Positions 1-12,595 are shown, numbered from the stretch's first letter. The stretch: 64,000 nt of DNA from Parachlorella kessleri (GCA_001598975.1 BBXU01002754.1:30619-94618); one strand, 5' to 3'. Numbers and translations: made by a program. The notes: generated from the letters alone by a model not told the origin.

Positions 1-116
1 CTTCAATGCCAATGACATGGAGGGGTGGATGGCTTAGCATGTAGATGTGATGTGACACGCGTATAGAGTAGACCATGAGGTATTGATTTATGTGGGTTCA
101 TTGCACCTCCCTGCAG

Positions 117-3100
117 GTGTGGTGATGGCCTGGGCCAAGCCGGATCATGACGGTGGCAGCGCCGTGAGCAGCTACCGGCTGGAGATGTGGCGGGTGGGCA
201 GGCTGGAGGTGGTGGGGGCCGCGGCACAGCTGCGCACCTCAGGCAGCCTGGCAGGTGAGCATTCGAAACCTTTCAGACCGGGGTGGTAGGGTTTTGGAGC
301 ACAGGGGGCAGAGCTGGCGCTGCCGTGGAGGCCTGTGTGTGCTTGTAGCATCTTTGTCAGGTCGCTGTCAAATCCACCCAGTCGTTGGTGTTACTCGGTA
401 CATAGCCTGTTGTCAATATCGCATCTGTCCTATGCCTTACTGGTAGCACTGGAAAGGAAGCTGTGCAGTGGGGCTTATGCGTCCTTTGACAGCCCGCCCG
501 CGTTCTGTGTGCGTTTCTGCAGGGCTTGACAACCACAAGGCCCGGGGCAGGGTGGACGAACATTTTGAGGCCGTTTATGTGGGCCCAGACACCAGCACAG
601 GTGGGTAGGCTGAGCTACAGGTGGTATAGCTACTACGCCTGTACACCAGCTTCCCTTGTATGTGACTTGGCGGTGTTCAGACCATGTTGTCCATGCGCAT
701 CCGTAGCGTGGTAGCGACAGCGTGCGCAGCCGCAGGGAAACCAACCTCGACTTGTCATCCCTGGGGCACCTCTCACACGTCCTCTGCTCGTCCGCAGAAG
801 TGCAAGGCTTGGAGCCTGGGTGCCAATACCAGTTCCGGGTGCTAGCCATCAACAGGCAGGGGGCCTCTGCTTGGAGCCAGCCAGTGACGGTGGACACCCG
901 GCCGGGGCTGCCCTGCCCACCGGATCCCCCAGACGCCACAGCGGCAACCTCCTCCACCATCCACCTGGCCTGGCGGGCCCCCTATGGGCAGGGCGCACCT
1001 GTCGCCTCCTACACGCTGCAGATGTGCCGGCTGGAAGAGCTGCTCCGGGCTCAGCAGGCGCAGCAGGCGGCAGCAGCCCATGCAAGCGCAGCAGCAGCAG
1101 CACCAGGGCAGCCTGGTGAGGGGGGCCCAGAACCCTCAGAGCCGAAGGAGAATGCAGCACCTGCCTCCTTGCCGGTCGGCCTACCAATTCCTGGCCTACC
1201 GCTTCCGGCCATGTCAGCAGCAGCGGCGGCAGCAGGAGCGGCTTCAGAGCAGCAGCACGGGGGGGCAACATTGGCGGCGGCAGCAGCGTCAGGGAGGGGC
1301 GGTGGGAGTGGGGCAGTGCAGGGTTCCCACCCTGCTGGGCCGGCCAGCCATAGTGACGCAGCGACTAGCAGCAGCCAGGCAGCCAGTGTAGCCAGCGGCG
1401 GGCAGATGTCGCATGGCGAGGATGCCTCGGGTGCACAGCCGAGCACTCTTGATGCAGCCTTCCAGGGGTCTTACCATGGGGCGGAGCTGGGGCATACAGG
1501 TGGGCCCATCTTGACCATGGCTGCACCTTGGCGGAAGGAGAGTTGCTGAGTGAAGCACTGATATATCCAATTTTTCCTCTCCTTGTCTCCGTCATGGGAA
1601 GGGGTGTTTTGCTAGAGGAAGTAGCAGTCAGACTCCTGCTGTGAACTGTCCAATCATCTATCCCTAGTATTGAGTGCCCTGCCAGCGTGTGCCTGCTGTT
1701 GACCCACGTTGTGTTTTGCTGTGCAGTGAGAGGGTTGCAGCCTGACACTGAGTACGCTTTCAGGCTCAGAGCCAGCAACAGCGTGGGGGCTAGTGCATGG
1801 AGCCAGACTGAGGTGTTCAGGACAGCAGCGGCACCTCCCTCGGTGCCTACAGAGCTCGCGCTCCAAGGTGAGCCAACCTCGGCCTGCTGCGCCGACGATG
1901 CTGGCACCGCTGTGAGTCTGGGTGCGTCCGTGGAAGTACAGTGCTTAGGTTCCAAGAAAGTGTGGTAGAGACTAGGTTTGGGCTGTGACGTAAATGTCAT
2001 TGGTGTCGTGTATGGCAATACTACCAGTATGGCTACCTTTTGGCCAAGACGAGTGGCAACGCCACCTGAGCCAAGTGTGTAACCCCTCCTGGGACCTGCT
2101 CTTCATGCAGGCAGTAGCAGCAGCACGTCCGTGTGTGTGTCCTGGCAGCGGCCGGGGCATGAGCATGGCTCCCCACTGTCAGGCTATCAGCTGGAGGTCG
2201 CCTTGATGCTTCGCGCGTCCAGGGGGCAGCAGCCGCACTGGAAAGCAGCTTACTCTGGGCTGCACGACCACTGCGAGGTGTGCTGCGGATTTCAACAGAT
2301 GTATAGCCCAGGGAAACCGGTCATTGCCACGTCTAGTATGGAGCTAGCTGCCCAGCATGCTGTGTGTCAAGGTCAGGGCCCGCTCCATTTCTGCTTGAAT
2401 GTGCCGACAGTGCACAACAAATCACCCCATCTGACTTATATTCTAATCTGCGTGACAAGATTATGCACAGGACGGAGGGCAAGGATGGTAAATAGTGATC
2501 GCTGCTTCATGTTGGCAGGTTGAGCGGCTGTCTCCAGGCCGTGAGTACCAGCTGCGTCTGCGGGCTGGCAATGCTTGCGGCTGGGGCCCATGGACAGAAC
2601 CCCTGGTTGTCTCGACACAGCCGGATGTGCCAGGTGCGCAGGATTGGCCTCCATGGGTGGACAAGATGGTACCTTACTCGGTCGAATGAAATTATTTCAT
2701 GCATCGTTAGCTTGAGCAGTATGGCATAAATGCGCACAAGAGCTTGTGCGGCCCGGTGTGGTTCCAGTCGTAGCACTACTTTGTGGGCAGCCTCCTCTGT
2801 GTCAAGGCCTGCTAACCTGCTGTTTGTGCCTGGCCCCTCACAGAGGCCCCTGAGGCTCCCACCTTCACCAACAAAATGGGCACCAGCGTGCGCGTCAAGT
2901 GGCTGGCCCCGGCAGAGGACAACGGCGCACCGGTCATCGAGTATGTGCTGGAGATGCGCCGTGGTGAAGGGCCTGGGTCGTCTGGCAGCGTCAGCTTCCA
3001 GCCCATCTATGCTGGCGAGGCAACCAGCCACCGAGTGCAGCAGCTCTCACCTGGCACTGTGTACGAGTTCCGGGTGCGGGCGGCCAACGCTGTGGGGCCA

Positions 3101-4022
3101 GGGCCTTTCAGCGAGGTGGCCAGCGTCGCCACCAGCAGCGCACCACCCTCGCCGCCTACCACCCTACAGGCACTGCTGGCGGGGGCGCCGGCAGATGGTA
3201 GCACAGCAGTGGGCGCGGGAGCTGGCAGCAGCAGCGGGGCACCTGCTGTGCTGGTTTCTTGGGAGCCAGCCATGCAGGGTGAGCTGCAGGCGGCATGCAT
3301 CAGCTATGAGATAGACGCCACCCCAGCAGCAGCACCTACCTCCTCTGGCAAGCTCAGCGAGGCAGCACAGCACCACAAGCAGAGCGCTGTCTCTGCTCTT
3401 GCCGCCGTGCGGCAGACATGCAGCGCCAAGGTGTCGCAGCACTTGCTGACGGGGCTGCAGCCGGGTGCCGCCTACTCTGTGCGGGTGCGTGGCATTGGCG
3501 CGGGAGGTGCAGGGCACGGTGACTGGAGCGAGCCAGCCTTGGTTCAGCTGCCTGTGTTGGAGAGGACATGCACAGCGGGCGTCGGTGGCGGCAGTGCCTC
3601 GGGTGATGAAGAGGGCGAGCCGGCTGCAGCGCAGCATAACAAGCGCAAGAAAAGCCGCAGCGGGAGCAGCAGTGAGCTGGCAGGCAAGACCCACAGGGCA
3701 CAGTCAATAGGTGAGGCGCAGTGGAGCTCGGTTGCCACTGGCTGAGAGAGAAGTGTGTGTGCTATTTGTGGTTTGGCGACTATTTGTGCTACGACACAAT
3801 GGTAGCATCATGTCTGTGATAACCATCCAAGTGATAGCTTTCCTTTGCTCAACTGCAGGCACAAAGACTGTAGCAGCCAAGGGCAAGCCGAAAAAGACCT
3901 GGGCTACACCGCTGGCAGCAGCCTGCGGAGTGTCTGAGCGCGAGTTGAGATACTGGCTGAGGATATTGATTGCTTGTTTTGTTGTAGTCGTCATTTTCAG
4001 CCTGTGGTTTGGGCTGTCTTAG
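117..4022 (+). CDS. Fibronectin type III multidomain protein with C-terminal membrane anchor (FNDC3-like), 5' end outside window
   Basis: Exons read as 117-254, 523-600, 798-1499, 1727-1867, 2111-2277, 2519-2633, 2844-3710 and 3859-4022, all in consistent phase, giving about 790 visible residues. Five FN3 modules follow one another. Each ends with the L-x-P-x-x-x-Y-x-F/L-R-x-R-A-x-N signature, for example VRGLQPDTEYAFRLRASN at exon 4, and a W/F-S/T-E/Q G-strand motif such as GASAWSQ or GWGPWTEP. The second module carries an Ala/Gln/Ser/Gly-rich insert of about 150 residues (roughly 1040-1450). A basic stretch (KRKKSRS) and a Lys-rich linker precede a terminal hydrophobic helix (LRILIACFVVVVIFSLWF) that ends three residues before the TAG. 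This order of FN3 repeats plus tail anchor resembles animal FNDC3A/B, which sit on Golgi or ER membranes. A cytosolic FN3 array anchored by its C-terminus is therefore inferred. The N-terminus lies upstream of the window. Confidence 0.75.
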
Positions 4023-4529
4023 GGAGTTGTGTGAGTTGTTGTTGTTGTCGGCACTCCTCTGAGTATGCCGCACGCTTTGTTTTATAGTTATCGTCCTGGT
4101 ATGGCGGCCATGGCCAGCAGTTGCTTGCTCAGTTAGGACGGTGAGCTGCGTTTGTGCGCTTATGTATTAGGTATCCGTGGTGTGTAGCCTGTAGGTGTTT
4201 CAGCTCCCAATAAAGTAGCACTTGCGCAGTGGCGGTTGTAGGGACCCTACGTCCTTTGTTTTGTGGCAAGAGCACGAGTGGATGTTCGTCTCTAGCCATT
4301 CACTTGTATGCATGGATGCCAGGCTTGACTGAAGGCAACGCATGGATTGCCCGCCCAGTCTGACTCACATGGGCGAAAAAGAAAGGATGCCGCCAAAGTT
4401 GAGCTATTATAAGATGTTGCCCTAGACCTCCAAACAGCCAAACATTGTGAAATTCCGCTGTCACATTCTCTGCCACTCATCTTTGCTTGGTTCGTTCCTC
4501 ACCGTCCCGCTTCGCCTCTGCTTAGCTCA
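4023..4529. other. Intergenic: 3' UTR of the FN3 gene and promoter of the PAN/ShKT gene
   Basis: There is no coding signal in this stretch. An AATAAA hexamer lies at 4209-4214, about 190 bases after the FN3 stop. Green algae more often use TGTAA, so its role as a poly(A) signal is uncertain. The remainder is presumed upstream region of the gene starting at 4530. Confidence 0.4.
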
Positions 4530-7500
4530 ATGAACGGCTTGCCGTTGGTTATTTTGACGCTGCTGGCTCTCGCTGCCAGCGTCCTCGGCGACCCAGTCAT
4601 TGTGGGCCTGCAAAGCCGGCAGTGCAACCCATCCTGGGCGAAAAATCTGGGTGAGCAAACCCACAGACCAGCACAGCTCAAGCTTGTTGTTTGCTGCAAC
4701 AGCTGGACCGCTTCACTGCAACTTTGCTTGCTTCTCCTTGCAGATGGCACTGTCGTTGTAGCTGGTGATCAAAACCTCCAAAACAGCCCAGCTGACTGCT
4801 GTGCGTCCTGCAAAGCAAAGGCTGACTGTAATGTGTGGAACTGGTGCTCCAAACCTGAAGGTGAGGCACGCAAGGCTGCATGCACATTTTGTAAGCTTTC
4901 TTGGTGGCAATTGGCATGCCGAACGCTTGATACCCTGACCTGCCCATCACCAAAGCTTTGTAATGCCTGCACAACAGGATGCGATGATGGCGGCCGCTAC
5001 AAGCAGTGCTGGCTTCGCCAGGACTGGAATGTGTGGACTAACCAGAAGACGCGTTCGGCTGGCGCCAACTGGATTTCTGGTTACATTGCTGCACATGTAA
5101 GCTGTTGCTTGTGAAGGCGACCGCCATGCAGCCAATGTTGTCCATCTTATCCAGGTCACACTATCCTGCCACCGCACCGACACTGTTGCTGAAGTGCCTG
5201 CAGTGCCCGGCCGCATATCCTGAGAAGCTCCTGTACCTTCAGCGCGTCTCCTTTACTTCCCTCAGCTCAGCATGCCAGATCGGCTCAAGCTGCACTCAGT
5301 GCATGTGCCAGGTATGCGAGACACATGTGTACTTTGGATATCGGTGCCTTTCAGATTCATGCTGCCCACCACCTGACAATAGCAAAGTTTGCAAGACATG
5401 CACGAACACCCCGCATGTCAGTGCTGATTGTCCCCGCATGAATACCTCCCTGCCTTTCTGCAGCTGTCCAAGGCTTTGAGCATTGCTCAATCTGACCAAA
5501 TGGACTTGTCGCTGTGCATCAGCAACTTCAGGTAGGAGTGCGATGTGTTGGCTGTCTCTTGAAGTACAACTTAAGGGCTGGTGCCATGCATGCTTGAGCA
5601 CAGTCGCCATACGGTAGTCTGATGGCTTCATGACCCCTGTCCGGCAGTATCTGCAACCTCTCGCCTCGCCACCTGCTTGCAGGACTGCCCTCATGTTCCC
5701 TCTGGAGCTGGGCGGGAGTGCACTCAGTGACGCTGCCATGCAGCGCCTTTCCCAGTGCCCTGTTGCCAACCCTCCTTGCCAGAATCAGAAGGTGAGTTGG
5801 CTGTTGCAAGAGGTGTGCTTGCGCAAGAGGTGTACTTGCGAATAAGCATAGGGTGAGATGTGTTGTAGCTCTAAGGTCATGGCCTCCTGCTTGTGCCATG
5901 TCCTACAGTCAGCTTGATAGCTCGATGCATCTTGCATATGTCAACAGATGTCGCTGCCACTGTGCAGAATGCCAGTGTGTTTGCGACCTGGCCGATGGTG
6001 ATGCCCTCCTTCCAAGGGCAGGACGTTGGAGCGGGATGTCAGAATACGGATGCGCTCACCTGTGCGAAGCTCTGCCTGCGCTCGCCCTCCTGCAATGCCT
6101 TTGCCTACAATCAAAACTTGCAAGGTGGGTCGGGTGGTGAGGGCTTAAACTTCTGTCACATCCAGGCGCATGCTTGCTGTGCGGTCCTAGGGTTAGTAGC
6201 ATGGGTGGCAGGTAGTGCAAACAGGAAGTGAGAGCTGGGCTGGGCTGGGCTGACCTGTGCCAAGCTTTGCCTGCGCTCGCCCTCCTGCAATGCCTTTGCC
6301 TACAACCAGAACCTGCAAGGTGGGTGCTGAGGGCTGCAACTGCTTGGCACATCCAGGCGTACGCTTGCTGTGCGGCCCTTGTGATATCGCTAGTATTGAT
6401 GCGTTTTAACTACACACAAAGTCGCCCGCATTTCTTGTTCAGGGGGAACCTGCTGCATGAAGGCCAACCCGTCCACAGACATGCAGCTTGACCTCAACGG
6501 CTGGCAGATGCACTGGCTGCTGCCGTCAGGAACCACTGCCGAGGACCCCTTCTTCCAGTCGGTGGGTACTGAGGGCAATGAAAAGCTGCTGGCAACCTGC
6601 AAGTTTGATAACAGCACCCTACCGCACTGTGCCACTGCTGTTTGGGGACCTCAGCGTATGTTAGCCTAACATGCGCTGAGCCCGACATATTTCCTCCCTC
6701 TCCTAGCCTGTGCAGGTCAACCCATGGTCCGGCTCCAGTGGTGGTGGCGCTGCGCAGGGGACCGTGGTGGACATGAACGCACTCCTAGGCACCAGCCCAA
6801 GCACTCCACCCCCCGCTGTTACTGCTGCGCCCACTCTCGCTCAACCTGCACAGCAAGATTGCACAGATGTTGCACCCACACCCGACTATACCTGCCAACA
6901 ACAGGCAAGTAATGTGCTGACAGTCTTGCACCCAACTCATGCACTGGCATGACATGACTTCTGCTGCACCTGAATTACCACTGAGCACTTGCTGGGCAGC
7001 TTATTGGTGCAGGCAAGCTGGGGCAAGTGCTCCCAGAGCTTCATGCAATCCTTCTGCAACAAGTCCTGCGGTCGCTGTGGTAGCCCAGCCCCAGCCCCAG
7101 GAGTCTCCCTGGTCCCTGCTGCGTCCCCAGCTCCAGCATCGCCAGCCCCCTCCCCCAGCCCTGCTGCTGCTCCCACTGCCGGCCCTCCCTGCACCTGCTC
7201 CGATGTGAACCCCAACCAGTACCTGTGCGAGGACGAGGCCCGGTGGGGCAAGTGCAGGAACGACTACATCACCAAGACCACTCCTGACCTGCCTGAGGGT
7301 GAGCCATGTTGCTGGGGTCTGTTTGGTGACGGGAAACTGCATGTCGTGCTGCCAGGAACTGCTGTGCAGTGCGGCTGCCACGCCGCGGTTATTGCTTGTG
7401 CGTGATGTAGAATTGCATGCAGCGAGGGGATGAAGAATAGTTGACAGCGCATGTTGCAGCGCACGGGCAAGTTGGCAATGTCCCAGACCGAGGTGCCCCC

Positions 7501-7888
7501 AGCGACCCATGTAACCATTCGCTTTTTGCATGCAGGCTTCTGTCAGCTCTCATGTGGGCGGTGCCCATGCGACTACGTCACCAAGAACAAGTGCACCGAT
7601 GTGCCGCCGACACCCTGGTACACCTGCAAGCAGCAGGTGGGGTCATGTGCAAGAAGCACCCTGTGGGCAATCAGTCACTATCGGTCAGCATTGCCTGCAG
7701 CTGCGTGTGTCGTCTTCGATATTCTGATGGCATGCATAGGCCTCTGGGCTGGTTGAACTTAAGTTTTCCATCCTTCCCATGTGCTGCAGAAAGCTTGGGG
7801 CAAGTGCAACGACGCCTTCATGTTTGCTGACCCCAAGCACGTGGAGGGTAGCTGCCAAGTGACATGTGGTCGCTGCAAGGCCAGCTAG
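4530..7888 (+). CDS. Secreted PAN/apple-like and triple ShKT-domain protein
   Basis: The start is the ATG at 4530, which opens a clear signal peptide (MNGLPLVILTLLALAASVLG). Phase-consistent exons are 4530-4650, 4744-4860, 4978-5096, 5464-5531, 5683-5791, 5968-6124, 6443-6561, 6716-6904, 7013-7298, 7536-7636 and 7790-7888. One or two exons between 5154 and 5311 are real but their limits are unclear. Exons 2-3 give a PAN/apple-like module (C-C-x-x-C spacing, then WISG). The exons at 5968 and 6443 give a second Cys-rich module of the same kind. A Pro/Ala/Ser linker then leads to three ShKT modules. Each has the C...Y-x-C...W-G-K-C...C-x-x-(S/T)-C-G-R-C pattern and is split by an intron after the third-strand Gln. 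The protein ends CGRCKAS and stop. ShKT and PAN modules occur in algal extracellular matrix and protease-associated proteins. No enzyme domain is visible, so a wall or matrix adhesion role is inferred, and toxicity is not implied. One intron has a GC donor at 6905. Confidence 0.75.
5968..6440 (+). repeat. Tandem partial exon duplication inside the PAN/ShKT gene
   Basis: The 3' part of the exon 5968-6124 (from about 6055), together with the start of its intron, is repeated about 196 bases downstream at 6248-6390. The second copy keeps the Cys-rich codons and the donor (CTGCAAG then GTGGGT at 6315-6324), but no AG acceptor lies just before it. It is therefore probably intronic and not used as an exon. 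Confidence 0.8.
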
Positions 7889-8424
7889 GATGAGGCCGGC
7901 AATCCGTTCTGGCTTTGGTGTGGATTTTAGTACTAGGGCACCCTGTAAAATCTCCCCACAATGATGTATATGTATCCCTTAACTTATGTTTAGCATGCTA
8001 TGAGTGGTTTATTTTGCTTATGTCAGATATTTGCTTGACTATGCTGGACCTGCACACGCATCGTAGCAACATGCATGTCATTGATATCGGACAGTTTTGA
8101 CACTTCTGTATGCTCTTGCATGTCTGTCACACGCCTTGGTGTTCCCTGATGTGGTGCTCGATTGGAAAGTGATAGTTTCCAGCGAGCCTGGGCTACGTTA
8201 TTAGTTTATTTATCGCTTTTTATTTCATTTTTTGCCCACCAATTCCTTGTGTGCCATCATGGAGTGTAAGTTATACATACCCAAGATGGCACCACTGACG
8301 AAGGCAGGGTTGCAGCCTGGGACAATCTCCAATAGAAGCCTTTTCTCTTGCAACCTATTAGGAGGGAAATGCTGCCACACTCTATAAAGGGCATCCAACA
8401 TGCACTAGGGCCCATTCTCAGCTT
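7889..8424. other. Convergent intergenic region between PAN/ShKT gene and GatB
   Basis: This is AT-richer DNA holding the 3' UTRs of two convergent genes. Apart from the TGTAA at 7944 I see no other gene or structured element. Confidence 0.5.
7944..7948 (+). terminator. Candidate poly(A) signal TGTAA of the PAN/ShKT gene
   Basis: TGTAA lies 56 bases after the stop codon. TGTAA is the usual poly(A) signal of chlorophyte algae. The assignment rests on motif and position only. Confidence 0.45.
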
Positions 8425-11400
8425 TCACCCGTGGTTCAGCCTCTCCATGAGGATTTTATTGAGCTCCGTGGGGTTGGCGCGGCCCTTCGACTCCTTCATC
8501 AGCTGCCCAACAAAGTAGCCCTGCAGCTTGGTCTTGCCCGCGCGGTACTGCTCCAGCTGCTTGGGGTTGGCTGCCAGCACACGGTCCACCATGGCAGCCA
8601 GCTCCGAGGGGTCCGAGATTTGTATGAGGCCCTTGGACTCCACCAGCGTCCGCACCCCGTTGGCGCCTGCAGCAGCAGGTCCCAGCAGGCAAGAGTGCCT
8701 TGCAGGTGATTTAGTAAGAGGAGGAGCGTTGCACCTTGCCGGAGAAATATGAGCGGGTGTGGTGGATGCACGCCACAAACACTGCACGCTGCACCAGCCT
8801 GTGGGTATTGAGATCGAGCACAATTGAGTACATACCCATGCACCCACTGATAGGCCATTCTGCGCCTTCATGGAGTCTGTGGCAAGAAGGTAAGGGTACT
8901 GGTTGGGCCAACGATAAAGCATCGATGCACTGACCGTCTCCTTTCAGTAGGTCCGGGAGGAGGTCTTTCCCTATCTTGCCGCTGATGGTGCCATTTTCTA
9001 TGAGGGCAATCATTTCTGCCAAGGTGGCAGGCTTCATGGCCAGGGCATCCATCGATAACCGCTGCTCCTGCAAAACAGCAACTAAATAAGCCTGAGCAAC
9101 GACGCTGGCCGAGACGTAACAAAGCAGTGCCAGCAACAGGGAGCAGCCGGTGACCAGCACTGCCACGGTTGGTGCCAGGTCTATGAACAAAAGCTACGCT
9201 TAGCAAGCACAGACAAGTTCCACACGTGCCCCCTCCAGCGAAGCATCTCCACCCTCGCAATGCTGGGACCGCTACTGGATAGCTTCCTAGCCATGCAGTT
9301 GCTGCTCTTCTTGCTCCTACCTTGCAATAAGCCATGACATCGCCCATCACCCAGTTGGCTGCCGGCTTGGCAGGAGCTCCTGCCTCCAGCACCCCATCAA
9401 AAAAGAGTGCCACCCCCACATCGTCAGAGAGCACCAGGACATCGTACATGGAGAGCCCCAGAGCTAAGTAGCGCTTGCGCCGCTGGTGGGGCAGTTCAGG
9501 CATGCCCGCCTGCAGGTGCCCAAGTTGCAAGCAAACAATTTGCTTACGTCCTCACTCCAAATTGCCTGCACATGGGTGCCGCACACTCGCACACTGCACT
9601 GCATTGCACTTAATAGGTGCCAAAGCAACCTGCTTGCCGCCATTGCCAGGGGCGCCTGCCCACCACTGCTAGGCATCTCACCAACACACAGGTAGGTGCT
9701 TCCGTTCACCTGCAACAAGTTCTCCGACATCAGCCAATCCTTTGGCTGAGCCAGCCCAGGGGGCACCACTGACCTGCACGTCTTGCAAGTACTCGTCGGT
9801 CAATGTGAGGGGCGGCAGGTCGGGTTCAGGGAAATAGCGGTAGTCGGCCAGCCCCTCCTTCCTGCGCATGCTGTAGGTGCACAGCCGGCCCTCGTCCCAG
9901 AGCCGCGTCTCCTGCACCACCTCCGCTGCCCGCCCTTCCCGCAGCAGCGCTATCTGCAGGGCACCGTAGCCAGCCTCTTCATTGCATAGATTAACAGAGG
10001 CCATGATTTGAATGTAGCAGCATGCATCTTTCCAGCCCGGTAACCTGTATGCCACGTATTCTTGGGCAACTGACTCTTATGCCGAATTCCCCAAGCCTGG
10101 CCCAAGCCTTCTCCACAACCTCTGCTAGCGTTGCTTCCAGCTACCTGCAGCCCAGTTAAACAGCTCACCTGCCGGTCCATCTCAAACTCAATGGCCTTCT
10201 GCATGGCGCTGAAGGAGTTCATGTTCTTAATCTCCACCTTGGTCCCCAGCCGCTGCCGTCCCACTGGCCGCACAGAGATGTTTACATCGCACCGCATCGA
10301 CCCTTCCTACAGGCGTGAGGCCAGAGAGGGGAGGCTGCAGGATCGCACAAGTTTCTGGCAGTGTAGAGGCCGCACAGCTACAGAATACCTTGCCGGTGCA
10401 GGCAGACATGCAGCGTGGAGCTTTGCAGCCAGGAGTAAGTTTGGGTCAAGCTGCATCCTCACGCTCCGCCCCAAGACAGCCTTTGTCTGCTAGGTGTGCT
10501 CCCTTGCCATGGCTGCTGCAAAACCCAGGTGTTGCAGAGCTGCATCATGACAGCATGGCAGGCGTGCAGCCCTGCCAGGACCCACCGCCATGCTGCCCTC
10601 AGCCACTCCCAGGAAGCGCATGGTGCGCCAGATCTCTGCCCCATACGCCGCCGCCTCCTGCCCGCTGCGCATGTCTGGCCCCGACACGATCTCCAGCAGC
10701 GGCACGCCCGCTCGGTTGTAGTCCACCAGCGAGTAGTCGGAGCCTGACAGCCCCAGAGCGCCGCTGTAGACCAGCTTGCCTGCAGGCCGGCAAAGGGGGG
10801 GGGGCTCAACCTGGCTAGCTGGCCATCTGGCTGCCTGGTGGGAAGACGTACAGTCTGCTGTTGGAGTTGGCTGCTGTCACCAACAGCTGCAGACATGCTG
10901 CCACACAATGCCGCGACTCCACCGTCTCTGCCATCCCCCAGGCACAAGCAAGCAGCAAGCATGCAGTGCAGGCAAACAACAGCTGCTCTGCTGATGAACT
11001 CTCAAGCAAAACTCAGCTCCCCCAGCCAAGGAACATGGTTCTTCCCAAACACGCGTTCAGCTACAGGCCAAACACCTGCGCCGTGCAGGTGCATCCCACC
11101 TGCGTCCTCTTCCAGATGAGCCCGCTCTATGCGTATCCGCTTCTGCCCCGAGCCATCCGGCAACTCCACCACCACATAGCCTTCGGAGCAGAGGGGGATG
11201 TCATACTGCGATATCTGGTACCCCTTTGGCAGGTCAGGGTAGAAGTACTGCTTTCGGTCAAACTTGCTCTGCCGGGCAACCTGGCAGTTGAGCGCCAGGC
11301 CTGCCAGCACCGCCTTCCGCACCAAGCCCTCGTTGAGGACGGGCAGCGTGCCCTGCGCACAGCGCACAGGGTTTAAAACAGCAGGACTGAGGTTCTGGCC

Positions 11401-11973
11401 CAAGGATGTGGACGAAGACAAACCCTGTCAAGCCTTGAGACCGTAGCTGCTGCTGCTGGTGTTTGCTTGTGGCCACCTCTTGTCAGAGCGGCCACCACTT
11501 CAAGCGCCGCGCTTACCGGGTGGCCAAGGCACACGGGGCACACGTTGCTGTTGGGCTCCGCCCCAAACTCGCTGGGGCAGCCACAGAACGCCTTTGTCCG
11601 CGTGTTCAGCTGAACATGGGTCTCAATGCCGATAACAGCCTCGTAGTCCGAGTCCTGCAACCAAAGACATGTGGACATGCAGCCTTTTGTTCCAAATGTT
11701 CAGCTTGACGGGAGGCCAACCTGTCAACTAGCCTCCTTGCTTCACTCGATATCTAGGGTCACAACTCACCACACGGGCAGAAGAGGAGGTGACAGCCTCT
11801 TCTACTGCTGCCGAGCAAGCGACATGGGTGGACACACCATGCAAAGATGTACCACATTTCTGGCGCAACTGCACTTTTTGTATATAAACGTTACTGAAGT
11901 GCATAAGATTACCCGAGTACGCAGCACGGGCTGCAACTAGAGGGGCCCTGAGACATCGTGGTAAGGCCAGCAT
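8425..11973 (-). CDS. GATB: Glutamyl-tRNA(Gln) amidotransferase subunit B, organellar
   Basis: Nine exons join in phase: 11973-11770, 11654-11517, 11352-11100, 10779-10586, 10306-10169, 9953-9774, 9509-9321, 9067-8935 and 8666-8425, giving about 556 residues. The first exon is an N-terminal extension rich in Ala, Arg and Ser that fits an organelle transit peptide. The mature part begins [20 protein letters not shown], typical of GatB. The family signature D-x-N-R-x-G-x-P-L-L-E-I-V-S-x-P is in exon 4, followed by [14 protein letters not shown] and the [13 protein letters not shown] motif. The YqeY/GatB-C domain ends the protein ([19 protein letters not shown]). GatB works with GatA and GatC to convert Glu-tRNA(Gln) to Gln-tRNA(Gln) in chloroplasts and mitochondria. 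Two residues upstream of the chosen ATG is only an in-frame GTG, so the ATG at 11973 is preferred. Confidence 0.95.
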
Positions 11974-12595
11974 GGTCACCTAAGAAGAAGCATCAGTATT
12001 ATTTGATTATCTATTTTCGCAATTGAACTAGGAACTTCATGATCCAAGCAGACTGATCAGTGTAATGCCTGGTACTGCAGATCCAAGCTGCAATCCCAGC
12101 CATCATGATGAGACCTGACTGCACCTATTGCGTCGCACGGCGAACCTTTCTTGCAACCAGTTGGTATTGGCGGGCAACTGCATGCTCGCCTCGGTTGCTT
12201 GCTACCAGAAGAAAATGTGTAAGGGCCCTCCGACCTGTGCTCCAGTCAGCATTGGCGAGGAGGGTTGAACGTACACATTGCAGCCATTCTCGGAAGGGGG
12301 CTGCAACCAAGTGCTCCATGTTGTGGCTTTGCTGCCATCTGGGCTGCTGGTTGACGCCCAAGGAGGTGGAAGTTCGAGCAGGACTCCCCAAATGAGTGAG
12401 GACGTGCTGTGCAGGTTGTGATAGTGTTCCCTGTGCAACTTCACGCTTTGGTGAGGCTGTGCACCCAGCGTATAGCTAGGAGCACCGGCGGCAATGCAGA
12501 ATGTGATATGCAAAGAGTTGCCCTTGTCTAAATTCTTCACGCTTTGGGTGGGTGATGAGGCTGGGGTCAAGGGGCTGGAGTCATGCCCTTCTTGC
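11974..12595. other. Gene-free region upstream of GatB
   Basis: This stretch holds the presumed GatB promoter and 5' UTR next to 11973. I see no supported gene or clear repeat between here and the direct repeat beginning at 12596. Confidence 0.5.

Noticed and set aside
475..960. 161-codon minus-strand open frame
   Set aside because: It is antisense to FN3 exons that join in consistent phase on the plus strand.
6716..7888. ShKT domains as evidence for a toxin gene
   Set aside because: The domain name comes from a sea anemone peptide, but the fold is common in harmless extracellular proteins of algae and animals. Nothing here indicates toxicity.
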